A stretch of 64,000 nt of DNA from Alphaproteobacteria bacterium (GCA_026400815.1 JAPLOI010000077.1:166171-230170), one strand, 5' to 3'. Numbered from the stretch's first letter, positions 19,069-28,032 are shown. The notes: generated by a model not told the origin, from the sequence alone. Numbers and translations: made by a program.

Positions 19069-19752
19069 ATGGCGACCTATCTGATCTGCCACGGCGCCTG
19101 GAGCGCGGGCTGGGCGTGGAAGAAGGTGCGGCCGCTGCTGCGCGCCGCGGGGCATGAGGTGTTCACGCCCAGCTACACCGGCCTCGGCGAGCGCGCGCAC
19201 CTGGCCCATGCCATGGTGGACCTGGAAACCCACATCATCGACATGCTGGCCGTGATCCGCTGCGAGGATTTGAAGGACTTCGTGCTGGTCGGCCATTCCT
19301 ACGGCGGCATGGTCGCCACCGGCGTGGCCGACCGGGCGCCGGAACTGGTGCGGCGGCTGGTGTATCTCGATGCCTTCGTGCCGCAGCACGGCCAATCCCT
19401 GTCCGACCTGGTGCAGCGCGCGCCCACGGCCGCCCCGCTGGAGGGCTGGCTGGTGCCGCCCAACCCGCCGGCCCCCGATACCTCGGCCGAGGACCTTGCC
19501 TGGGTCACGCCGCTGCGCATGCACCACCCGGCGCGCTGCTTCTCCCAGAAGATCGCGCTCAAACACTCCAACCCGCCCTTCCCGCGCACCTACATCCATT
19601 GCTCCAGGAAAGTGGGGCCAGACGTGTTCGCGCAGTTCGCGGAGAAATACCGCGCGGCGCCAGGCTGGGATTTCGTGGACATGCCGGAAAGCCACAGCCC
19701 TAACATCACCGCCCCGGCGGCGCTGGCGGAGGTTCTGCTGAAGGCTGTGTAA
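19069..19752 (+). CDS. Alpha/beta-hydrolase (esterase family)
   Basis: The 227-residue protein begins MATYLICHGAWSAGW after a good ribosome site, GGGAGGTGTG. The nucleophile elbow is GHSYGGMV and the final catalytic histidine lies in MPESHSPNITAP. The style (CHGAW, LETHI, GERAHLA) resembles EstC and plant salicylate-esterase-like hydrolases. It follows ntrX by about 37 bp, but shows no functional link to nitrogen control. In many relatives hfq follows ntrX at this point, so this gene marks the beginning of a block of unrelated metabolic genes. Confidence 0.9.
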   Translation: MATYLICHGAWSAGWAWKKVRPLLRAAGHEVFTPSYTGLGERAHLAHAMVDLETHIIDMLAVIRCEDLKDFVLVGHSYGGMVATGVADRAPELVRRLVYLDAFVPQHGQSLSDLVQRAPTAAPLEGWLVPPNPPAPDTSAEDLAWVTPLRMHHPARCFSQKIALKHSNPPFPRTYIHCSRKVGPDVFAQFAEKYRAAPGWDFVDMPESHSPNITAPAALAEVLLKAV

Positions 19753-19759
19753 CCGGCCC

Positions 19760-20593
19760 TCAGTGGCCGTCGTATTCCGACATCAACCCCGGCCGCACGC
19801 CCAGCCCCATCGAGGCATCCAGCACCGCCCCATGCAGCGGGGCGGAATAGGCCGAGGCGAGGAACACGACCAGGTTGGCGATCTCCTCCGGCGCGATCAG
19901 CCGCTGCTTGGGCAGCGCCGCGGTGAAGTGACTGCGCTGCTCCGCCGTCATCCCGGCAAGGGTGGAGGCCTGGAACATCGGCGTGTCCGTGGCGCCGGGG
20001 CACAGGGCGAACACGTCCACCGCCGCGCCGGTCAGCTCGGCGGCGAGCTGGCGGGTCATGAACGCCACGGCCGCCTTGCTCATCCCGTCGGACAGGCGAA
20101 AGCCCGGGAACACCGCGATGCCGCCGCCAACCGAGCTGAAGTTGATCAGCTTCAGCGGCGCGGCGGCCTCCGCACGGGCGCGCATGCGTGCCAGGAAGCC
20201 CTGGGCCATCTTCAGCGCGCCATCGGCGTTGATCGCCAGCATCGCGCTGTCCTGCGCCGGTTTCTCATCGGCATAGGCGGCCACGGTCGCGCTGCCGACG
20301 GCGGCGTTGTTCACCAGGATGTCGATCCGCCCCCAGCGCGCCAGCACCTCATCCAGGCACGCCTCGATCGAGCCGGAATCGCGCAGGTCGAGCGCATGGG
20401 CGGAGGCACGGCCCGGGGCTTCCGCGGCCAGGACCTCGGCACGGGCGGCATCCTCCCGCCCCGCGGCCCAGGTGAAGGCGACATGGGCGCCGTGATCCAG
20501 AAGCGCCCGCACGGCGGCGCGGCCAATGCCGCCCATGCCGCCGGTCACCAGGGCAATGCGGCCGCCCAGCGAAGCGGCGAGATCGAGCGCCAT
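19760..20593 (-). CDS. Short-chain dehydrogenase family protein lacking the catalytic tyrosine
   Basis: The 277-residue product has the SDR glycine motif TGGMGGIG at 17-24, VNNAAVG at about 94-100, and serine at 153-154. In the YxxxK active site the lysine is K173, but the residue four before it is aspartate (D169), read from a GAC codon on the minus strand. The protein is therefore probably inactive as a classical dehydrogenase or uses another acid. One base separates its ATG from the stop of the gamma-carbonic-anhydrase-like gene upstream, suggesting co-transcription. It converges with the esterase gene. Confidence 0.85.
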   Translation of the reverse strand: MALDLAASLGGRIALVTGGMGGIGRAAVRALLDHGAHVAFTWAAGREDAARAEVLAAEAPGRASAHALDLRDSGSIEACLDEVLARWGRIDILVNNAAVGSATVAAYADEKPAQDSAMLAINADGALKMAQGFLARMRARAEAAAPLKLINFSSVGGGIAVFPGFRLSDGMSKAAVAFMTRQLAAELTGAAVDVFALCPGATDTPMFQASTLAGMTAEQRSHFTAALPKQRLIAPEEIANLVVFLASAYSAPLHGAVLDASMGLGVRPGLMSEYDGH

Positions 20594-20594
20594 G

Positions 20595-21125
20595 TCAGTC
20601 GATGCGCTTCAGCGTGGTCTTGAAGCGCTGCCAGTTGGCCACATAGCCGGCCGCCGAGCGCGCCTGGCGCTCCGCGTTCTCCGGCCCGAGTTCGCGCACC
20701 TGCTTGGCGGGGCTGCCGAGGATCATCCAGCCGGCCGGGAACGTCTTGCCCTCCGTCACCAGCGCGTTGGCGCCCACCAGGCAGCCATCGCCGATCACGG
20801 CGCCGTTCAGCACGGTGCTTCCCATGCCGATCAGAACGCCGTTGCCGATGGTGCAGCCGTGCAGGATCACCTTGTGGCCGATGGTGCAATCGGTGCCGAT
20901 GATCAGCGGCGAGCCGCGGTCCGAGTGCAGCACCGAATTGTCCTGGATGTTGCTGCGCGCGCCGATGCGGATCGGGTCGTTGTCGCCGCGGATGACGGCG
21001 CCGAACCACACGGCGGCATCCTCCTCGATGATGACGTTGCCGATGACGTGGGCGTCCGGGGCGATCCAGTACCGACCAGATGCCGGGACTTGGGGGCGGA
21101 TGCCGTCGAGTTCGTAGAGGGGCAT
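20595..21125 (-). CDS. Gamma-carbonic anhydrase / PaaY-like hexapeptide-repeat protein
   Basis: The 176-residue protein forms a left-handed beta helix: it has many hexapeptide repeats (IGNVII, IGARSN, IGTDCT, IGHKVI, IGNGVL, IGMGST). Conserved histidines suitable for the metal site are in NSVLHSD, TIGHKVILHG. Proteins of this family are gamma carbonic anhydrases or thioesterase-like PaaY proteins; the two cannot be told apart here. The gene probably leads a two-gene operon with the SDR that follows it. Confidence 0.92.
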   Translation of the reverse strand: MPLYELDGIRPQVPASGRYWIAPDAHVIGNVIIEEDAAVWFGAVIRGDNDPIRIGARSNIQDNSVLHSDRGSPLIIGTDCTIGHKVILHGCTIGNGVLIGMGSTVLNGAVIGDGCLVGANALVTEGKTFPAGWMILGSPAKQVRELGPENAERQARSAAGYVANWQRFKTTLKRID

Positions 21126-21162
21126 GGCGGGGGCCTGTCAGGGAGGGAAGGAAGCAATGATT

Positions 21163-21199
21163 CTTCTTTTTCTCAAGAAAAAGAAGCAAAAAGACTTTT
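21163..21199 (+). terminator. A/T-rich hairpin cassette (copy 3)
   Basis: An 11-bp stem with arms CTTCTTTTTCT and AGAAAAAGAAG is followed by CAAAAAGACTTTT on the plus strand. It lies 28 bases beyond the stop of the minus-strand DUF4345 gene, which would read it in the opposite orientation. The perfect stem can still form in that transcript. Function as a terminator is likely but the orientation is unlike the other three copies. Confidence 0.6.
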
Positions 21200-21214
21200 C
21201 CGGTTTGGGCGGGG

Positions 21215-21634
21215 TTAGCGGAAGCGGTCGGCTAGCCTTGCCTGCCAGAGGCACAGCAGCGGGACGACGACCAGTCCCATCACCAGCGCCGCGGCCATCG
21301 GCGTGCCGGGCCAGCCATGCAGCGGCACCGCCAGTAGCCTGCCGAGGCCGCCGAGCACCACGATGGCGGACAGGAGGCGGAAGCGGCGGCCCTGGTGCGG
21401 CAGGCCGGGGATGCAGGTCCAGAAGCCGAGGCCGATGCCGAGGAGCAGGCCGGAGAGGTAGCGGAAATGGCTGTCGGCCGCGGCATCCGAAAACGCTCCC
21501 GTCATGCTGGGACCGACAAGCACACCGGCGCCGCCTGCCAGCACCGGCACACAGCCCGCCACGGCCACCACAACCCGCGCCAGAAGGAGTTCAGGCAGGA
21601 TCAACATCCACCCCAAATCTCCCATCCAGCGCAC
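21215..21634 (-). CDS. DUF4345-type small membrane protein
   Basis: The 139-residue protein has four hydrophobic segments. It carries the HFRYLSGLLLGIGLGFW and RFRLLSAIVVLGGLGRLL pattern that I recognise from DUF4345 inner-membrane proteins of unknown function. The start is a GTG at 21634; an ATG at 21625 is possible and gives a protein three residues shorter. No strong ribosome site is visible for either. Terminator-like hairpins lie on both sides, so it is probably a single-gene unit. Confidence 0.75.
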   Translation of the reverse strand: MRWMGDLGWMLILPELLLARVVVAVAGCVPVLAGGAGVLVGPSMTGAFSDAAADSHFRYLSGLLLGIGLGFWTCIPGLPHQGRRFRLLSAIVVLGGLGRLLAVPLHGWPGTPMAAALVMGLVVVPLLCLWQARLADRFR

Positions 21635-21644
21635 ACCAAGTCAT

Positions 21645-21678
21645 AAAAGTTTTTTGGTTCTTTTTTTCAAAAAAGAAC
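21645..21678 (-). terminator. A/T-rich hairpin terminator after the M20 peptidase gene (cassette copy 4)
   Basis: On the minus strand GTTCTTTTTT pairs with AAAAAAGAAC and is followed by CAAAAAACTTTT, the same arrangement as after fbiC. It begins nine bases after the M20 peptidase stop codon. This position and the repeat of the whole cassette support terminator function. Confidence 0.75.
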
Positions 21679-21686
21679 GCGCTTGC

Positions 21687-23069
21687 TTACTTGCTCATCT
21701 TTCCCAGCAGCCGAACATGGCTGCGCAATCCTTTCTGGAAGCATTTCACCTCGAACTTCTCGTTGGGAGAATGCACCTGGTCGTCATCCAGCCCGAAGCC
21801 CATCAGGATGCAGTCCAGCCCCAGCTCGGTCATGATGGTTTCCACCACCGGGATGGACCCGCCCACGCCCGCGAGCACGGCGACCTTGCCGTATTCCTCG
21901 GTCAGCGAGTTCTGGGCCGCCTTCATAAACGGCGAGTCGAGCGACATCTCCAACCCCGACGAAAGCCCGAAGGTGGAGAATTCCAGCGTCGCATCGGCCG
22001 GCACGCGCGCCTGCATGAACGCCTTGAACCCTGCTTCCACCGCGGCAGGGTCCTGGCCCGGCACCAGGCGGAACGAGACCTTGGCGGAGGCTTCGGAGGC
22101 GATCACGGTCTTGGTCCCCGGCCCGGTATAGCCGCCCCAGATGCCGCAGATATCGCAGGTCGGCCGCGCCCAGAGCCGTTCCAGCGCACCGCGATCGGCC
22201 TCGCCATAGGGCACGGAGAGCCCGATATCGCCGAGGTATTTCTCCTCGGAGAAGCCCAGCGCCGCCCATTGGTTGGCCTTGGAGGCGGAGATGTCGCGCA
22301 CGCCATCGTAGAAGCCGGGCACCTGGATCTTGCCGTCTGCGGTCTTCAGCTGGCCCAGCGCAGTCACCAGCGCGTTGATCGGGTTCAGCGCGCTGCCGCC
22401 ATACATGCCGGAATGCAGGTCGCGGCTGGCCGCCTTCAGCGTCACTTCCATATAGGCCATGCCGCGCAGCGAGGTGCCGATGGAGGGGGTGTCGATGTCC
22501 CACATGCCGGTATCGGAGACGATGCAGATATCGGCCTTCAGCTCCTGCTTGATGGCCTTCACGAACGGCTTGAAGTTGACGCTGCCGGTCTCCTCCTCAC
22601 CCTCGATCAGCACGGTCACGGGGCAGGGCAGGGTGCCGGTGGCATCGAACCAGGCCTGGAAGGCGCCGAGCCACATGGAAACCTGGCCCTTGTCGTCCAC
22701 CGCGCCGCGCGCATACACGCGATCGCCATGCGGGCCGGCCACGCGGGTGGGCTCGAATGGCGGGGAGCTCCACAGCTCCAGCGGGTCGGCCGGCTGCACG
22801 TCGTAATGGCCGTAATACAGCAGATGCGGCCCAGCACCGGGGCCGGCATGGTGCATCACGATCGCCGGGTGGCCGCCGGTCTCGCGCAGCCCGCCGCTGA
22901 AGCCCATGGCAACCAGCTGGTCCACCACGAATTGCGCGGCCCGCCGGCAATCCTCCACCTTCGTGGGATCGGCGCCGATGCTGGGGATGCGCAGCCAATC
23001 GATCCAGCGCGTTTCGGCCTGGGTCATCAGGGCGTCGGCTTTGGCCAGAACGGTTTCGGTCGGGGACAT
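21687..23069 (-). CDS. M20-family metallopeptidase (CNDP2-like dipeptidase)
   Basis: This 460-residue cytoplasmic peptidase has the di-zinc ligands of the M20 family: histidine in YYGHYDVQP, bridging aspartate in RGAVDDKGQ, the glutamate pair in IEGEEETGS, and the aspartate in SDTGMWD. The fold includes an inserted dimerisation domain. Members cleave dipeptides such as carnosine or Cys-Gly, or deacylate amino acids. It is followed on the same strand by DUF4345 and preceded by an amidase, so this part of the window is rich in amide hydrolases. Confidence 0.93.
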   Translation of the reverse strand: MSPTETVLAKADALMTQAETRWIDWLRIPSIGADPTKVEDCRRAAQFVVDQLVAMGFSGGLRETGGHPAIVMHHAGPGAGPHLLYYGHYDVQPADPLELWSSPPFEPTRVAGPHGDRVYARGAVDDKGQVSMWLGAFQAWFDATGTLPCPVTVLIEGEEETGSVNFKPFVKAIKQELKADICIVSDTGMWDIDTPSIGTSLRGMAYMEVTLKAASRDLHSGMYGGSALNPINALVTALGQLKTADGKIQVPGFYDGVRDISASKANQWAALGFSEEKYLGDIGLSVPYGEADRGALERLWARPTCDICGIWGGYTGPGTKTVIASEASAKVSFRLVPGQDPAAVEAGFKAFMQARVPADATLEFSTFGLSSGLEMSLDSPFMKAAQNSLTEEYGKVAVLAGVGGSIPVVETIMTELGLDCILMGFGLDDDQVHSPNEKFEVKCFQKGLRSHVRLLGKMSK

Positions 23070-23098
23070 GGTGGTTCCTTAAGTCAGGCGTCGATCGA

Positions 23099-24547
23099 TC
23101 AAGCGTCGGGCGGGACGGTGCCGGGGCGCGGGTCGATCGGCAAGAGGCGATCAAGGCCCGATACCTGCTCGAACTGCCCGGCGGCGGCCAGCGCCAGCGC
23201 CTCGCCCCGCGTGGGTGCAATGATCTGCAGCCCGATCGGCCGCCCGAACCGGTCGAACCCGCAGGGCAGGGAAACGGCGGGGCAGGAGGTCAGCGTGATC
23301 GCCGAGGTCAGCGTGCCCCCGGCGATGTAGTTGGTGAGCTTTTCGCCGTCGATCATATCCCGCGCGCGCAGCATCACGTCCCAGGCCGGGGTGGGTGCGC
23401 CGGGCGTCACAAGGATGTCGTAGGTCTCGAAGAAGGCCACGAACCGCCGATGCAGCGCCGCGCGCTCGCGGTCCGCCCAGGCCAGGCGGCTGGGGGTGCC
23501 CTGCAGCGCCTGCTCGGTGTTCCAGATGATATCCGGCTTCAGCTGGTCGCGATGGGTCTGCATCTGCAACTCGCGATCGACCAGGAAGTGCTGGGAGCGC
23601 AGCGCCAGGAACGTTTCCTCGGCCGGCCCGAGTTCCGGGAAGGCTTCCTCCACGATGTGCCCGGCCGCTTCGAACTTGCGCACCTCGCGGGCACAGATCT
23701 CGCGGGTCTCGCGATCCACCGGCACCCGGCCGCCATAATTGGCGGTGAAGGCGATGCGCAACTTGCGCGGCGGCGCGGCAACGGCCTGGGCGAAGGACTG
23801 CGCCGGCGCGTCAAAGGTCATCGGATCATGCCGGCACAGCCCGGCCATCGCATCGAGGAAAAGGGCGAGGTCCGGCACATTGCGCGCCATCGGCCCCTGC
23901 ACCGAAAGCGGCGACCACAAATTGTTCGGCGTCCCCCGCGTCACCCTGCCAGGCGAAGGCCGGATGCCCACCACCGAACACAGCGTGGCCGGCCCGCGCA
24001 GCGAGCCGCCATGGTCGGAGCCATGCGCCAACCAGGCAGTGCCCACCGCCAGTGCCGTGGCACCGCCGCCGGTGGAGCCGCCGCAGGTGAGCGACGTGTT
24101 CCACGGGTTGCGCGTGCGCCCGAACACCTCGTTGAACGTGTTGCCACCGGCGCCGAACTCCGGCGTGTTCGATTTGGCATAAACCACGCCACCCTTTCGC
24201 TCGATCCGCTCCACCAGCGGGTGCGATTTCGCAGGTACATGGTTGGCGAAGATGGGCGAGCCATAGGTGGTCCGCACCCCGGCCACGTCGGTCAGGTCCT
24301 TGATCGCCACCGGCAGGCCCGCGAGCCAGCCGGCCTCCCCCGCCGCCTCCCGGCGCTGGCCAGACATCAGCGCGCGGGCATGGGTGCGGGCGCGATCGAA
24401 GCACAGCGTCGGCAGCGCATTCACCGGCGCCTCCACGGCGGCGATGCGCTTCTCCACCGCATCCAGCAGGTCGAGCGGCGAGATCTCGCCCTTCTCCAGG
24501 CGCGCAACGGCCTCGGTGGCGCTGAGGCGAATAAGGTCTTCGGACAT
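23099..24547 (-). CDS. Amidase signature family hydrolase
   Basis: The 482-residue protein starts MSEDLIRLSATEAV, and shows the amidase core: VAIKDLTDVAG (lysine), the nucleophile loop TCGGSTGGGATALA and HGSDHGGSLRGPA for the cis-serine. The usual GGSSGG is GGSTGG here, with the nucleophile serine region otherwise intact. It is a paralogue of the amidase at 6.2-7.5 kb and has no small upstream partner. The M20 peptidase gene starts 29 bp after its stop, so the two are likely co-transcribed and may act together on amide or peptide substrates. Confidence 0.92.
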   Translation of the reverse strand: MSEDLIRLSATEAVARLEKGEISPLDLLDAVEKRIAAVEAPVNALPTLCFDRARTHARALMSGQRREAAGEAGWLAGLPVAIKDLTDVAGVRTTYGSPIFANHVPAKSHPLVERIERKGGVVYAKSNTPEFGAGGNTFNEVFGRTRNPWNTSLTCGGSTGGGATALAVGTAWLAHGSDHGGSLRGPATLCSVVGIRPSPGRVTRGTPNNLWSPLSVQGPMARNVPDLALFLDAMAGLCRHDPMTFDAPAQSFAQAVAAPPRKLRIAFTANYGGRVPVDRETREICAREVRKFEAAGHIVEEAFPELGPAEETFLALRSQHFLVDRELQMQTHRDQLKPDIIWNTEQALQGTPSRLAWADRERAALHRRFVAFFETYDILVTPGAPTPAWDVMLRARDMIDGEKLTNYIAGGTLTSAITLTSCPAVSLPCGFDRFGRPIGLQIIAPTRGEALALAAAGQFEQVSGLDRLLPIDPRPGTVPPDA

Positions 24548-24610
24548 GGCATGGCCCTCCTGCCGGGATTTGAGCCGGTGGGGCGGGGGGACGCAAGGCA
24601 AGGCAAGGAT

Positions 24611-24716
24611 TCACCGCCAAGCCGCCCAGGGGCGCACAAGGGGCGCACAAGGGGACACCAAGGGGCCAAGGACCTTTGCATCCCCTTGGCGCTCTTTGCG
24701 TCTTGGCGGTTCGCCT
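24611..24716. repeat. Inverted-repeat element with CGCCAAGG-unit arms
   Basis: The arms at 24612-24640 and 24683-24711 are imperfect reverse complements. The right arm read on the minus strand is ACCGCCAAG, ACGCAAAGA, GCGCCAAGG, giving a 9-base period. The left arm also has a tandem GGGCGCACAAG duplication. It lies in the 204-bp divergent gap between the amidase and threonine aldolase genes, close to where their promoters must be. Confidence 0.8.
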
Positions 24717-24751
24717 TTCTTCGCTGCCGCGCCCATGCCAGTCTGCACCGC

Positions 24752-25786
24752 ATGAGCACCATCGATCTGCGATCCGATACCGTGACCAAGCCCAGTGCCG
24801 CGATGCGCCAGGCCATGGCCCAGGCCGAGGTCGGCGACGACCAGTACGGCGAATGCCCCTCCACCAACGCGCTGCAGGAAAAGGTCGCGGCCCTGCTGGG
24901 CAAGGAAGCGGCGCTGTTCGTCGCCTCCGGCACCATGGCCAACCAGGTCGCGCTGAAGCTGCTCACCCGCCCGGGCGACGACGTGATCCTCGGCGCCGAA
25001 TCCCACATCGAATGGCACGAAACCGGCGCCGCGGCAGCGAACTCCGGCGTGCAGTTCCGGGTGGTAGGGCAGGGTGGCCTATTCACGGAGGCAGATTTCC
25101 GCGCCACCTACCGCGCCCCCGGCCATGTGGTGCAGCCGCCCACCGGGCTGGTGGTGATCGAGAACACCCACAACCGCGGCGGCGGGCTGGTGTGGAACCA
25201 GGATGACGTGGTGGCGATCTGCGCCGCCGCGCGCGAACTGGGCGTGCGCAGCTACCTCGACGGCGCCCGCCTGTTCAACGCCGCGGCCGCCAGTGGCCTG
25301 TCACTGGCCGGACTGGCCGCCCCGTTCGATGTGGTCGGCGTGGCGCTGTCCAAGGGCCTCGGCTGCCCGGTCGGCTCACTGATCGCCGGGCCCAGGGAGT
25401 TGATCAACGCCGCCATCCGCCAGCGCCGCATGTTCGGCGGCGCCATGCGCCAATCTGGCATCGTGGCCGCGGCCGGCCTGCATGCGCTGGAGCACAACCT
25501 CGCGCGCCTGGGCGAGGATCACGCCAATGCCCGCGCCATGGCCCAACGCATCGCGCAGGCACCGGGCGTGCTGCTGGATCTTTCCACCGTGCAGAGCAAC
25601 ATCGTCATCTTCCGCTGCGCCGAGGGCGCGCCGGATGCCGCCACCGTGGTGGCGCGCGCGAAGGCGCATGGCGTCATGGTCAGCGCCTTCGCCGCCCGCA
25701 CGGTGCGCGCAACCACGCATCTGGATGTGGACCGCGACGCCTGCCTGAAGGCGGGCGAGGTTCTGGCCAGCGTGATGCAGGGCTGA
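24752..25786 (+). CDS. ltaE: Low-specificity L-threonine aldolase (PLP)
   Basis: The 344-residue enzyme cleaves L-threonine or allo-threonine to glycine and acetaldehyde. It starts MSTIDLRSDTVTKPS, the family hallmark, and has GDDQYGECPSTN, the ENTHNRGGG segment, and the PLP-lysine in ALSKGLGCPVGS. The length is typical. The stop codon lies inside a small tandem duplication (GGGCTGATGCA units, 25770-25803), a minor curiosity. No linked glycine-metabolism gene is seen. Confidence 0.94.
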   Translation: MSTIDLRSDTVTKPSAAMRQAMAQAEVGDDQYGECPSTNALQEKVAALLGKEAALFVASGTMANQVALKLLTRPGDDVILGAESHIEWHETGAAAANSGVQFRVVGQGGLFTEADFRATYRAPGHVVQPPTGLVVIENTHNRGGGLVWNQDDVVAICAAARELGVRSYLDGARLFNAAAASGLSLAGLAAPFDVVGVALSKGLGCPVGSLIAGPRELINAAIRQRRMFGGAMRQSGIVAAAGLHALEHNLARLGEDHANARAMAQRIAQAPGVLLDLSTVQSNIVIFRCAEGAPDAATVVARAKAHGVMVSAFAARTVRATTHLDVDRDACLKAGEVLASVMQG

Positions 25787-25879
25787 TGCAGGGCTGATGC
25801 AGGCCCGCGCCGCGTTGACCGGCGATGGGCGACGTTTAGGTTTCAAGAAATGGGATGGCTGGGGGATATCGGTGTGGCG

Positions 25880-27358
25880 ATGAAGCGATTCCTGATGCTG
25901 GCACTGGTGCCGGCATTGGCAGGCTGCACCAAGATGGGGCCGGATTTCGAGCGGCCGGAGGCCTGGTGGAAGCCGGCGAGCTGGATGGCCGCTTCCCCGG
26001 TGGCGCCCCAGCCGGCCCGCACCAGCGTGCCGGTGGCCGACCCGTTCGATGCCGCCTGGTGGAAGATCCTCAACGACCCGCTGCTGAACGAAATGCAGGA
26101 GCAGCTGGCGAAAGCCAATCTGGACCTGAAGACCTCCGAATTCCGCGTGGCCCAGGCCCGCGCCCAGCTTGGCATCACCGAATCCGCCGACGGGCCGCGC
26201 GTGAACGCCAATGCCGGCTATGCCCGCGCCCGTTCCTCCCAGCGCGGCACCACCGCACGGGTGGCACGCAGCTACGAGCCGTACGACCTGTTCCAATACG
26301 GCCTCGACCTCTCATGGGAGATCGACCTCTGGGGCCGCGTGGCGCGCCTCGTCGAAGCCGGCGAGGCCCAGCTCACCGCCGTGGAGGAAGCCCGCCGCGA
26401 CCTCCAGGTCAGCACTTCGGCCGAGCTGGCGCGCGCCTACATCGCCCTGCGCGGCGTGCAGCGCAAGGTCGTGATCGTGCGTCAGAACCTTGATATCGCC
26501 CAGCAAAACCAACGCCTCACGCGGGATCGCGCCGCCGGCGGCCTCACCACCGATCTCGATGTCGCCAATGCCTCCGCCCAGGTCGCCAGCGTGGAAGCAC
26601 AGCTGCCGGTGCTGGAGGAACAGCAGGCCCGCCTCTCCAACGCCATCGCGCTGCTGCTGGGCGAGCAGCCCGGCGCCCGCCTCGCCGCCCTGGCCGTGCC
26701 GCGCGCCGCCCCGGTGCTGCCGCCGCGCGTGCCCGTCGGCGTGCCCGGCGACCTCACCCGCCGTCGGCCAGACATCCGCATGGCGGAAGCCAACCTGCAC
26801 GCCGCCACCGCCGGCATCGGCGTGGCCACCGCCGATTTCTACCCCCGCGTCACGCTCAGCGGCTTCGGCGCCATCCAGGGCCTGAACGTCAGCAACCTGC
26901 GCGAGGGCGCGGCCCTGGCCTACAGCATCGGCCCGAGCATCCAACTGCCGATCTTCGAGGGCGGCCGCCTGCGCCGCACGCTGGAACTGCGCGAGGCACA
27001 GCAGCAGGAAGCCGCGATGCAGTGGCAGCGCGTGGTGCTGGGCGCGCTGCACGAGGTGGACAACGCGCTCACCGCCTACGGCACCGAACAGCGCCGGCGC
27101 GACCGCTCCGAACAGGCCGTGGCCGCCGGCCGGCAGGCACTGGGCATCGCCCGGCTGCGCTACGAACAGGGCGTGGCAGACTTCCTGCAGGTGCTCACGG
27201 CGCAGCGCGCGCTGCTGGTCGCGGAGCAGGAAATGGCCGACGCCACCACCAACGTCTCGCTCAACCTGGTGCTGCTGTACCGCGCACTGGGCGGCGGCTG
27301 GGATCCGGCAACGGCAGCCCCGGCCCCGGCGCCAGCGCGCGCCCCGGCCCGGACCTAG
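25880..27358 (+). CDS. Outer-membrane efflux lipoprotein, NodT/OprM family
   Basis: The 492-residue product has a lipoprotein signal MKRFLMLALVPALAGC with the lipobox cysteine at position 16, and two repeats of the outer-membrane efflux protein domain. Typical segments are DLFQYGLDLSWEIDLWGR and GDLTRRRPDIRMAEANLHAA. These trimeric channels span the outer membrane and periplasm for tripartite drug efflux. An in-frame ATG at 25850 exists, but the ATG at 25880 gives the clean lipoprotein signal. No inner-membrane pump or periplasmic adaptor gene is adjacent, so its partners must be elsewhere. Confidence 0.92.
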   Translation: MKRFLMLALVPALAGCTKMGPDFERPEAWWKPASWMAASPVAPQPARTSVPVADPFDAAWWKILNDPLLNEMQEQLAKANLDLKTSEFRVAQARAQLGITESADGPRVNANAGYARARSSQRGTTARVARSYEPYDLFQYGLDLSWEIDLWGRVARLVEAGEAQLTAVEEARRDLQVSTSAELARAYIALRGVQRKVVIVRQNLDIAQQNQRLTRDRAAGGLTTDLDVANASAQVASVEAQLPVLEEQQARLSNAIALLLGEQPGARLAALAVPRAAPVLPPRVPVGVPGDLTRRRPDIRMAEANLHAATAGIGVATADFYPRVTLSGFGAIQGLNVSNLREGAALAYSIGPSIQLPIFEGGRLRRTLELREAQQQEAAMQWQRVVLGALHEVDNALTAYGTEQRRRDRSEQAVAAGRQALGIARLRYEQGVADFLQVLTAQRALLVAEQEMADATTNVSLNLVLLYRALGGGWDPATAAPAPAPARAPART

Positions 27359-28032
27359 TCTTCCCGGCCGGGAATCGCCAGCCGCAGCGCTTCATGCGGC
27401 TGGGCATAGATGTGAAACGCCGCAAACGAGGTTTCGTCCGGCTGCAGCGGATCATACGGGTAGAGGTTCGGCAGCACCGCCGCCAGCCGCCATTCCGGAA
27501 AATGCCGCGCCACATGGCTGGTGAAGCGCCGGTGGCGCACATGCGGGCTGGCCCAGCCCTGGTCCACGTCTCTGGCATACACCACCACGTAGCGCCAGGA
27601 ATGGTCGAACAGCGCCTGCATGTAGGCGGCGAACACCTCGTCCTCCACCAGGTGATAGATCACATCCAGGGACAGCGTCAGTTCCGCGGCCGCCAGCCCG
27701 TCGCGCTCCTGCATCAGCCGGAAGGTGCGGCCCTGGCGGCCGGCGAACCGCGCCAGGCAGGTGGCGATCGCGGCCGGCGAGACATCCAGCCCGACATAAT
27801 CCGAGACCTCCAGCATCGCGAGTTGATTGCCATCGCCACAGCCGAATTCCATGGCCGTCGAGATGCCGTTATCCCGCACCAGGCGGTTCAGCACGGTCGC
27901 CTTGAAGCCGGCGAGCCGCCCATAGGATCCGGCGCCGGAATGCCCGCCGCTGCGATAGCGCTGCTCCCAATACGCGGCCGATGAGAACCCATGCTGCGCC
28001 GGGGAGAGAGGGGGGGCGAGGGTTTCGGGCAT
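27355..28032 (-). CDS. Class I SAM-dependent methyltransferase
   Basis: The 225-residue protein has motif I as MEFGCGDGNQLA and the acidic loop YVGLDVSPAAI, followed by LDVIYHLVEDEVF in the motif IV position. These mark a Rossmann-fold S-adenosylmethionine methyltransferase. It converges with the efflux gene, with stops overlapping by four bases. The acceptor substrate cannot be predicted. Confidence 0.82.
   Translation of the reverse strand: MPETLAPPLSPAQHGFSSAAYWEQRYRSGGHSGAGSYGRLAGFKATVLNRLVRDNGISTAMEFGCGDGNQLAMLEVSDYVGLDVSPAAIATCLARFAGRQGRTFRLMQERDGLAAAELTLSLDVIYHLVEDEVFAAYMQALFDHSWRYVVVYARDVDQGWASPHVRHRRFTSHVARHFPEWRLAAVLPNLYPYDPLQPDETSFAAFHIYAQPHEALRLAIPGRED

Noticed and set aside
25760..25803. 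Tandem GGGCTGATGCA units at the threonine aldolase stop
   Set aside because: Only two to three copies of 11 bases; treated as chance local slippage and mentioned only with the gene.
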